A stretch of DNA of 9,850 nucleotides from positions 1 to 9,850 of the forward strand of contig SFHQ01000049.1 of NCBI GenBank assembly GCA_004556345.1. Reading direction: 5' to 3'. The position numbers were made by a program, and so were the translations under genes. This document shows, in pieces, positions 6,269 through 9,850 of this stretch; the stretch's first letter is position 1, and every line of letters begins with the position of its first letter. Below the pieces are notes generated by a model. It was not told the origin of the DNA and made no database searches. It saw nothing but the letters and a program-made list of their open reading frames with translations. This DNA is from Clostridiales bacterium. GTDB taxonomy: Bacteria > Bacillota > Clostridia > Oscillospirales > Oscillospiraceae.

Positions 6269-6388
6269 TAAGCATAAAAAGTAAAAAATGGGCGCAAAAA
6301 GACAAGGGTAGCGGGAACGCCGCAAAAGCCTGCCCCATGCAAACAAAATGAGGCAGACTGACACCCTTGTCGATACGATTTATGCTTA
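6269..6388 (-). repeat. Outer 10-bp inverted repeat enclosing the branched hairpin before znuA
   Basis: TAAGCATAAA at 6269-6278 and its exact complement TTTATGCTTA at 6379-6388 enclose 100 bp. One arm contains the stop codon of the 98-aa gene; the other ends 4 nt before the znuA ribosome site (6259-6264). In the minus-strand transcript the arms could pair around the inner branched hairpin. Alternatively they could be two halves of a DNA operator. The repeat is seen directly; its role is not known. Confidence 0.6.
6296..6371 (-). terminator. Branched (three-way) hairpin with U-tract between the 98-aa gene and znuA
   Basis: In the minus-strand RNA a 9-bp closing stem pairs 6301-6309 with 6363-6371 (GACAAGGGU/ACCCUUGUC). 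Inside are two hairpins: CUGCCUCA/UGGGGCAG (6349-6356 with 6330-6337, including one G-U pair) and GCGG/CCGC (6320-6323 with 6311-6314). UUUUUG follows the closing stem directly. The G-U pair would be a C-A mismatch on the other strand, which favours the minus-strand reading. It can end transcription of the 98-aa gene or act as an attenuator in front of znuA. It matches no riboswitch consensus that I recognise. Confidence 0.62.
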
Positions 6389-6682
6389 ATCAGAGAGCTT
6401 GACTTTCAGAGAGACCAGCGTCAGGGACGGGGTACGAACTACATACGTTCTGACGCGCTCCAGCAGGAACCAGGTCAGCGAAAGGACCGCTGCTGCCGCA
6501 GCGCCGCCGAAGCCCAGGTCCTTCAGAAAATGCTGGCAGGCGTTGAGCTGGTGGCAGATGGCGCAGTTGTCCCCCACGCAGTCGTGGTGGGATTCCTTGG
6601 CAATATAGGCCACGGAGGTCAGCATGACAAAGGCCACGGCGATGGTCAGCAGCGTGGTCAGAAAACGGTTGCGCTTTGTCAT
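6386..6682 (-). CDS. Cys/His-rich two-helix membrane protein upstream of znuA
   Basis: A 98-aa product with no family name I can give. It has a basic N-terminus (MTKRNRF), a helix at about 8-27, a loop of about 30 residues, a second helix at about 58-75, and a basic tail (ERVRTYVVRTP). The positive-inside rule puts both ends in the cytoplasm and the loop outside. That loop is dense in possible metal ligands or disulfide cysteines: H32, H33, D34, C35, C40, C43, H44, C49 and H51, including a C-A-I-C-H cluster. The ATG is supported by AAGGAGGGA a few bases upstream; the longer in-frame extension to 6904 crosses the promoter and is not used. It precedes the zinc importer on the same strand, 135 nt away, separated by the branched hairpin. 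An extracytoplasmic zinc or redox sensing role is a guess from composition and position. Confidence 0.8.
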   Translation of the reverse strand: MTKRNRFLTTLLTIAVAFVMLTSVAYIAKESHHDCVGDNCAICHQLNACQHFLKDLGFGGAAAAAVLSLTWFLLERVRTYVVRTPSLTLVSLKVKLSD

Positions 6683-6742
6683 GGAACTCCCTCCTTCGCT
6701 CATGCAGGCCCGCCAAACGATGCCTGCTTGGAAATCGCAGAT

Positions 6743-6771
6743 AGTATAGCGCGGAAAAAATAGGTTGTCAA
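6743..6771 (-). promoter_or_regulatory. Sigma-A promoter of the 98-aa gene, possibly of the whole zinc locus
   Basis: On the minus strand TTGACA (6766-6771) and TATACT (6743-6748) are exactly 17 nt apart. The hexamers are identical to those of the promoter at 815-843. The leader before the ATG at 6682 is about 55 nt and contains a GCAGGC/GCCTGC inverted repeat (6704-6709, 6722-6727). I see no equally good promoter between this gene and znuA, so znuA may depend on read-through from here. No complete Zur or AdcR box is visible over it. Confidence 0.8.
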
Positions 6772-6813
6772 TCCCTAACTTGTAAAATTTGTGGGAGAAG
6801 AGACGGATTTTTC

Positions 6814-6842
6814 TTGCATAGATACAAAAATTCGTATATAAT
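6814..6842 (+). promoter_or_regulatory. Promoter of the second toxin-antitoxin operon
   Basis: TTGCAT (6814-6819) and a perfect TATAAT (6837-6842) are separated by 17 nt. Transcription would begin near 6849, giving a very short leader before the AAGGAGG at 6855-6861. It is divergent from the promoter at 6743-6771, with about 40 bp between the two -35 boxes. Confidence 0.82.
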
Positions 6843-6851
6843 TTTGGTATC
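6821..6851 (+). promoter_or_regulatory. Inverted-repeat operator over the -10 box of the second toxin-antitoxin operon
   Basis: GATACAAAAATT (6821-6832) and AATTTTGGTATC (6840-6851) are complementary at 11 of 12 positions, around a 7-bp centre. The repeat covers most of the promoter spacer, the -10 box and the likely start site. This is the classic place for an antitoxin-toxin complex to repress its own operon; binding is inferred from position and symmetry. Confidence 0.7.
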
Positions 6852-6869
6852 TTCAAGGAGGTGCAGACG

Positions 6870-7139
6870 ATGCCGAACATTCGATCCAGCGCGGACCTGC
6901 GCAATAAATACAGTGAAATTTCCTCCTTCTGCCATGATTACGCAGAGCCGGTCTTTATCACCAAGAACGGAAAGGGGGACCTGGCTGTGATGAGTATTGA
7001 GGTCTATGAGCAGATGATGGGGCGCTTTGACCTTTACCATCAGCTCATGGAAGGGATGCAGGACGTAAAGGAGGGGAATACCCGCCCCTTTGCTGAGGCG
7101 ATGGCAGACCTCCGCACCCGGAGGGAGCGGAAGGAATGA
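6870..7139 (+). CDS. Phd/YefM-family antitoxin
   Basis: An 89-aa antitoxin with the Phd/YefM N-terminal fold: MPNIRSSADLRNKYSEISSF, then EPVFITKNGKGDLAVMSIEVYEQ. A charged helical C-terminal segment ending in LRTRRERKE presumably binds the toxin. I start it at the ATG at 6870: AAGGAGG (6855-6861) is 8 nt upstream. A possible GTG at 6861 lies inside that ribosome site and is rejected. The toxin ATG overlaps its stop codon (ATGA), so translation is coupled. It should bind the inverted repeat just upstream of its gene and repress it. The N-terminal half is similar to the antitoxin at 100-372; the C-terminal half is not. Confidence 0.93.
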   Translation: MPNIRSSADLRNKYSEISSFCHDYAEPVFITKNGKGDLAVMSIEVYEQMMGRFDLYHQLMEGMQDVKEGNTRPFAEAMADLRTRRERKE

Positions 7140-7465
7140 CCTATTCTGTCCACATCACCACAGCGGCCGAGCGGGACGTGGCCAATGCCACAGACTATAT
7201 TGATCAGGTATTAAAAAATCCCAAGGCCGCAGATGAACTTTTGGAAGCGTTTCTCCAACAGGTCAATGACCTGGCTGTTTTCCCTGCCCGCTATCCGCTG
7301 GCAAGAGATGAGATATTGGCGGCCTGGGGCATCCGCTTCCTGCGCATCAAGAATTATATCGCCTTTTATCTGATTGACGATGCCAGAGAGATGATCTATG
7401 TGATTCGCTTTCTCTATGGAAAGAGCAACTGGGCGAGTATTCTAAAAAATAGCATTGCAAATTGA
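7136..7465 (+). CDS. RelE/ParE-family toxin
   Basis: A complete 109-aa toxin of normal family length. Features are the first strand YSVHITTAAERD, helix VANATDYIDQVLKNPKAADELLEAFLQQVNDLAVFP, the RYPLARDE turn, and strands IRFLRIKNYIAFYLIDD and MIYVIRFLYGKSNW. The last is the typical R-F-x-Y/H-G-K/R-R/x-x-W-x-x-I/L end of ParE/RelE-like toxins. The target (mRNA on the ribosome or gyrase) cannot be decided from sequence alone. It begins within the antitoxin stop codon and has no ribosome site of its own beyond GGAAGG in the antitoxin 3' end. It ends 1 nt before a strong bidirectional hairpin. Confidence 0.93.
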   Translation: MTYSVHITTAAERDVANATDYIDQVLKNPKAADELLEAFLQQVNDLAVFPARYPLARDEILAAWGIRFLRIKNYIAFYLIDDAREMIYVIRFLYGKSNWASILKNSIAN

Positions 7466-7466
7466 A

Positions 7467-7505
7467 AAGCTCCCGCTTCGAGATCACACATCGAAGCGGG
7501 AGCTT
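7467..7505. terminator. Bidirectional terminator between the toxin gene and prfB
   Basis: A perfect 15-bp stem (7467-7481 with 7491-7505, core GCTCCCGCTTCGA) has a 9-nt loop. On the minus strand it is followed by TTCAATTT (serving prfB, 17 nt after its stop). On the plus strand it is followed by GTTTGG (serving the toxin-antitoxin operon). Two convergent units share it. Confidence 0.85.
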
Positions 7506-7521
7506 GTTTGGTCTGGGTGGG

Positions 7522-8643
7522 TTATTTCGTGGCCCAGTTGCCGGTGGCCATGGCGGTGAGGTAGGCGTTGATGAAGCCGTCTAAGTCGCCGTCCATGACG
7601 GCGTTGACGTTGCTGGTTTCGTAGCCGGTGCGGGTATCCTTGACCAGGGTGTAGGGCATGAAGACGTAGGAGCGGATCTGGCTGCCCCACTCGATCTTGA
7701 GCTGGACGCCCTTCAGGTCAGAAATTTTCTCGGCCTTTTCCTGCATTTGCAGCTCGACTAGCTTGGCGCGGAGCATCTTCATGCAGTTGTCTTTGTTCTG
7801 GAACTGGCTTCGCTCGGTCTGGCAGGAGACGACCACGCCGGTGGGCAGGTGGATGAGTCGCACGGCGGAGGAGGTCTTGTTGACGTGCTGGCCGCCGGCG
7901 CCGCTGGCGCGGTAGACCTGCATCTCGATGTCCTCCGGCCGGATCTCGATGTCAGCGTCCTCCGGCAGGTCAGGCATGACCTCGACAGAGGCGAAGGAGG
8001 TCTGCCGACGGGCGTTGGCATCGAAGGGGGAGACGCGGACCAGACGGTGGACGCCGTGCTCCCCGCGGAGATAGCCGTAGGCATTCTCGCCCTCGATCAT
8101 AATGGTGGCGGACTTCAGGCCGGCTTCGTCGCCCTCCTGATAGTCCATGATCTTATAGGTGAAGCCGTGGCGCTCGGCCCAGCGGGTGTACATCCGGTAG
8201 AGCATCTGCGCCCAGTCCTGGGCCTCGGTGCCGCCTGCGCCGGCATGAAACGCGAGAATGGCGTTGGAGGCATCGTACTCGCCGGTGAGCAGGGTCTGGA
8301 GCCGGGCGGACTCCATGCTCTGGATGAGGGTGGCGTATTCTTCCTCCAATTCGGGGAGGAGGGACTCGTCCTCTTCCTCGTTGCCCATCTCGCACAGGAC
8401 CATCATGTCGTCCCAGGAGGAGCGGCGCTTGGCCTGGGACTCCAGCTTGTTCTTTTCCTGCTTGAGCTTTTGCAGGACTTTCTGGGAGTTCTCAGGGTTG
8501 TCCCAAAAGCCGTCGGCGGCGCACTGGGCCTCTAAGAAATCGACCTGACGAGCGGCCTCGTCCAGGTTCAGGGCCTGCTCCAGATCATCCAGCTGGGGGA
8601 GCAGGTTGTTGAGTTTGACTTTATATTCGTCAAATTGAAGCAT
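7522..8643 (-). CDS. prfB: Peptide chain release factor 2 (RF2)
   Basis: A 373-aa class I release factor that recognises UGA and UAA in the ribosomal A site and triggers peptide release. The N-terminal helical domain is about 1-120. The SPF recognition tripeptide (205-207, VRVSPFDANARRQ) marks RF2 rather than RF1. The catalytic GGQ loop is SGAGGQHVNKTSSAVRL with GGQ at 250-252, and A246 is the common bacterial residue next to it. The C-terminus is the usual DGDLDGFINAYL. The reading frame is unbroken: codon 26, where many prfB genes have an in-frame UGA and a +1 frameshift, is AAC (8566-8568). I start at the ATG at 8643 (MLQFDEYKVKL), as in relatives. A GTG at 8655 in frame is possible, and neither has a strong ribosome site. 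It is monocistronic with its own promoter. Confidence 0.97.
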   Translation of the reverse strand: MLQFDEYKVKLNNLLPQLDDLEQALNLDEAARQVDFLEAQCAADGFWDNPENSQKVLQKLKQEKNKLESQAKRRSSWDDMMVLCEMGNEEEDESLLPELEEEYATLIQSMESARLQTLLTGEYDASNAILAFHAGAGGTEAQDWAQMLYRMYTRWAERHGFTYKIMDYQEGDEAGLKSATIMIEGENAYGYLRGEHGVHRLVRVSPFDANARRQTSFASVEVMPDLPEDADIEIRPEDIEMQVYRASGAGGQHVNKTSSAVRLIHLPTGVVVSCQTERSQFQNKDNCMKMLRAKLVELQMQEKAEKISDLKGVQLKIEWGSQIRSYVFMPYTLVKDTRTGYETSNVNAVMDGDLDGFINAYLTAMATGNWATK

Positions 8644-8682
8644 CGTTACGATCACTCACATTCTGATATAATTAGCTGGTTC

Positions 8683-8711
8683 ATTATATCCGAAGTTTTG
8701 GAAAAAAGCAA
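8683..8711 (-). promoter_or_regulatory. Promoter of prfB
   Basis: On the minus strand TTGCTT (8706-8711) and a perfect TATAAT (8683-8688) are 17 nt apart. Transcription would start near 8676, about 33 nt before the ATG at 8643. It lies just beyond the terminator of the upstream 59-aa ORF. Confidence 0.8.
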
Positions 8712-8743
8712 CCGAAATACAAGGAAAAACCTGACTTCCCCCG

Positions 8744-8766
8744 AAAAAACGCCGGGAGGCCCGACG
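8744..8766 (-). terminator. Rho-independent terminator of the 59-aa ORF
   Basis: On the minus strand CGTCGGG (8760-8766) pairs with CCCGGCG (8750-8756) around a 3-nt loop, with one G-U pair, and is followed immediately by six T (8744-8749). It lies 9 nt after the stop codon at 8775-8777, which supports that ORF as a real transcribed gene. Confidence 0.85.
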
Positions 8767-8774
8767 AAGCCCCC

Positions 8775-8954
8775 TCAGCGGTTGCTGACGGTGGGGGCCT
8801 GGGTCTCCCAGCGGAAAATGAAATCGTCCAGGTCCTGGACTTCCGTCCGCCGTTCGTCGGGGGCTGTGGGAAGGGAGCGGCAGAGCGGCTCGGCCTGGAC
8901 AAGAGCGGCGATGGTTTTGCGTTCGTTTGTGGTGTTGTTGCTGGTGTAGCACAT
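8775..8954 (-). CDS. Small 59-aa protein, function unknown
   Basis: I do not recognise this protein. It starts MCYTSNNTTNERKTIAALVQ and ends RWETQAPTVSNR, with a mostly charged middle (DERRTEVQDLDDFIF). It has no membrane segment and two cysteines (residues 2 and 25). Third codon positions are mostly G or C, as in neighbouring real genes, and an efficient terminator follows the stop at once. A GGGGAAG stretch precedes the ATG by about 10 nt, a modest ribosome site. A longer frame from 9098 exists, but its first part is AT-rich and overlaps the tRNA promoter, so I prefer the internal start. I find no convincing sigma-A promoter; TTGGCA and CATAGA spaced 17 nt upstream are weak candidates. Confidence 0.55.
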   Translation of the reverse strand: MCYTSNNTTNERKTIAALVQAEPLCRSLPTAPDERRTEVQDLDDFIFRWETQAPTVSNR

Positions 8955-9058
8955 GGAAATTTCTTCCCCTTTCTGATGGAAAATGCTCATCCAGACCATT
9001 CTATGCAGGGCGGGGGAGAGTATGCCAAAAACTTTTTTGAGAAATTTGAAAAAAGTGC

Positions 9059-9088
9059 TTGACAGATCGGTGGGGTGCGTGGTATAGT
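9059..9088 (+). promoter_or_regulatory. Promoter of the tRNA pair
   Basis: A perfect -35 TTGACA (9059-9064) and TATAGT (9083-9088) are separated by 18 nt, with a G-rich spacer. The start site would be about 28 nt before the first tRNA. The sequence GAGAGAGCGC..GCGCTAGAG between start and tRNA-Leu may be the processed leader. Confidence 0.8.
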
Positions 9089-9122
9089 GATTAAGCACTT
9101 GAGAGAGCGCAGCGCTAGAGAT

Positions 9123-9209
9123 GCCGGAGTGGCGGAATTGGCAGACGCCTGGGACTTAAAATCCCATGGGAGCAATCCCGTGCCGGTTCGACCCCGGTCT
9201 CCGGCACCA
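9123..9209 (+). tRNA. tRNA-Leu (anticodon TAA), CCA encoded
   Basis: An 87-nt class II tRNA. The acceptor stem is GCCGGAG (9123-9129) with CTCCGGC (9199-9205), followed by A and an encoded CCA. The D-arm is GCGGAATTGGCAGACGC. The anticodon stem is TGGGA/TCCCA with loop CTTAAAA, anticodon TAA at 9157-9159. A long variable arm is typical of tRNA-Leu, and the T-arm carries GGTTCGACC. The long variable arm and anticodon agree. It reads UUA and, by wobble, UUG. Confidence 0.97.
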
Positions 9210-9212
9210 TAT

Positions 9213-9288
9213 CGCGGAGTAGAGCAGTTGGTAGCTCGTCGGGCTCATAACCCGGAGGCCGCAGGTTCAAGTCCTGTCTCCGCAACCA
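9213..9288 (+). tRNA. Initiator tRNA-fMet (anticodon CAT), CCA encoded
   Basis: A 76-nt tRNA 3 nt after tRNA-Leu, in the same transcript. Anticodon CAT is at 9246-9248. Initiator marks are present: the first base C9213 faces A9284, so the 1-72 pair is unpaired (needed for formylation). The anticodon stem also carries three consecutive G-C pairs next to the loop (GGG/CCC), which direct it to the P site. The T-arm is GCAGGTTCAAGTCCTGT, and the discriminator A and CCA are encoded. Confidence 0.97.
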
Positions 9289-9289
9289 T

Positions 9290-9329
9290 AAAACGTCCTG
9301 TTTTCGTAGGAAAATGGGACGTTTTCTTT
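9290..9329 (+). terminator. Terminator of the tRNA pair
   Basis: AAAACGTCC (9290-9298) pairs with GGACGTTTT (9317-9325). Two wobble pairs and TTTTC/GAAAA (9301-9305, 9310-9314) follow around a GTAG loop, a nearly continuous 16-bp stem. The run TTTTCTTT follows. It begins right after the CCA of tRNA-fMet. Confidence 0.88.
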
Positions 9330-9349
9330 ACGTATAAGGAAAAATTGTA

Positions 9350-9404
9350 GGGGATCAACTTGAAAATTCTGGAATGTTGACCCCAATTTGACCCCAACGG
9401 GGCA
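9350..9404 (+). repeat. Short direct and inverted repeats at the start of the AT-rich segment
   Basis: TTGACCCCAA occurs twice in direct orientation (9377-9386 and 9388-9397), 11 bp apart. A near-inverse copy, GGGGATCAAC (9350-9359), matches at 9 of 10 positions. The second copy runs into CCCCAACGGGG, a small palindrome. The spacing of one helical turn suggests a protein-binding array, for a recombinase or a regulator of the following ORFs. No gene occupies 9330-9435; beyond these repeats I see nothing there. Confidence 0.5.
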
Positions 9405-9435
9405 AAATATAGCATTTATGATGGAGGGCTAACAG

Positions 9436-9543
9436 ATGGACAAGACAGATAAGTTTGAGTGGAACGTTGGAGATAAACAGGTTTATCCAATCGATTATAC
9501 ACAGGAAGAACCTCATGAAGCAGATACCAAAAAAAGAGATTAG
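9436..9543 (+). CDS. Short 35-aa ORF at the start of the AT-rich segment
   Basis: A 35-codon frame (MDKTDKFEWNVGDKQVYPID..) rich in charged residues, with no recognisable family. It is supported mainly by a good ribosome site, GGAGGG (9423-9428), 7 nt before the ATG, and by its overlap with the next frame (29 nt). It could be a small protein or a leader that couples translation to the next ORF. Confidence 0.45.
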   Translation: MDKTDKFEWNVGDKQVYPIDYTQEEPHEADTKKRD

Positions 9544-9850
9544 TACTCAAAAAATCAAAAATTATATACGTGAACAGTTGTGGTATAAAATATTTTGGGG
9601 AAAAATTAGTTATGTGAACGGGAAAACACCTGGAAAAAATGAAAAATTGGTCTTCAGAATACCAATTGAAACCTGGGAATTCTTTGTTACATATATATTG
9701 ATCTCACTGGCAGAACAGAGTGGTATTGAAGACTCAAAGACCCCATCTGAATTTCTTGTTCGTGTGATGACAGATGCCTTGAATAAAGAAGAGCAAGAGG
9801 ATACTTTCTTCTCTCGCGTAGCCTATGAAAATGCTGGTATTCAAAATATT
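9515..9850 (+). CDS. Hypothetical protein, C-terminus beyond the window
   Basis: 112 open codons reach the window end without a stop. The product begins MKQIPKKEISTQKIKNYIRE and contains aromatic, basic stretches (LWYKIFWGKISYVNGK). An amphipathic helical part follows (RIPIETWEFFVTYILISLAEQSG), then EFLVRVMTDALNKEEQ. I do not recognise a family. A ribosome site AGGAAG (9503-9508) lies 6 nt before the ATG inside the preceding 35-aa frame, which suggests coupled translation. Codons are AT-rich, unlike the rest of the window. The position downstream of tRNA genes fits an integrated element, which is inference. Confidence 0.65.
   Translation, partial: MKQIPKKEISTQKIKNYIREQLWYKIFWGKISYVNGKTPGKNEKLVFRIPIETWEFFVTYILISLAEQSGIEDSKTPSEFLVRVMTDALNKEEQEDTFFSRVAYENAGIQNI

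Noticed and set aside
6251..6364. Upstream extension of znuA to an ATG at 6364
   Set aside because: It would read through the branched hairpin and lacks a ribosome site. The ATG at 6250 has GGAGGT and begins a normal lipoprotein signal peptide.
6301..6371. Possible known riboswitch class before znuA
   Set aside because: The stems do not carry the conserved loops of cobalamin, NiCo (czcD), M-box, T-box or yybP-type elements as far as I can match by eye. It is kept only as a structured terminator or attenuator.
6372..6381. AAATCGTAT on the minus strand, resembling half of a Bacillus-type Zur box
   Set aside because: The second half of the palindrome is missing, so it does not support Zur control. 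No complete Zur, Fur or AdcR box was found near the promoters.
8656..8952. Minus-strand frame of 98 codons, Arg/Pro-rich, across the prfB promoter
   Set aside because: It runs through the terminator at 8744-8766 and the prfB promoter and is in another frame from the better-supported 59-aa ORF.
9213..9288. Second tRNA as an elongator tRNA-Met
   Set aside because: The unpaired C1-A72 and three G-C pairs beside the anticodon loop identify the initiator form.

Overview
The window looks like chromosomal DNA of a fairly GC-rich Bacillota bacterium, probably a gut Clostridia of the Oscillospirales type. The reasons are purine-rich Shine-Dalgarno sites (GGAGG/AAGGAGG) before most genes, consensus sigma-A promoters, CCA-encoding tRNA genes, diderm-independent lipoprotein signals, and proteins of Firmicutes style. 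The species assignment is inference; the gene calls are mostly direct.

Layout: (1) Positions 1-460 hold a minus-strand type II toxin-antitoxin pair, with a Phd/YefM antitoxin and a RelE/ParE toxin cut by the window edge. Its promoter carries a direct-repeat operator. (2) Positions 495-843 hold a small two-helix membrane protein with a perfect-hexamer promoter. (3) Positions 891-2596 hold a sodium:solute symporter with its own promoter. (4) Positions 2647-6771 hold a minus-strand zinc-uptake locus. Read in transcription order it has a Cys/His-rich two-helix membrane protein, a branched hairpin region, a ZnuA-type binding lipoprotein, the ATPase ZnuC, the permease ZnuB and a Cys-containing lipoprotein. 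From znuA to the last lipoprotein the genes are 12 nt apart or overlap by ATGA, so they are clearly one operon. (5) Positions 6814-7505 hold a second, complete plus-strand Phd/YefM-RelE/ParE module with an inverted-repeat operator over its -10 box. (6) Positions 7522-8711 hold prfB (release factor 2), in this case without the programmed frameshift. (7) Positions 8744-8954 hold a 59-aa orphan ORF ending in a strong terminator. (8) Positions 9059-9329 hold a tRNA-Leu(TAA)/initiator tRNA-fMet(CAT) transcription unit. (9) From about 9330 the DNA turns AT-rich and holds short direct repeats and two unrecognised overlapping ORFs, which looks like the start of an accessory segment beside the tRNA genes.

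The most notable item is the zinc-binding protein at 4727-6250. A complete ZinT (YodA) domain, with its three zinc-binding histidines, sits inside the ZnuA fold, exactly where ZnuA/AdcA proteins carry their His-rich loop. Streptococcal AdcA also joins ZnuA and ZinT, but there ZinT is at the C-terminus. The nested piece is also lower in GC than the flanking ZnuA halves, and the ZnuA part has Asp where AdcA has its third histidine ligand. With the Cys/His-rich membrane protein at the front and a Cys-bearing lipoprotein at the end, the locus may be a variant zinc-acquisition system in which several surface proteins hand metal to one ABC importer.
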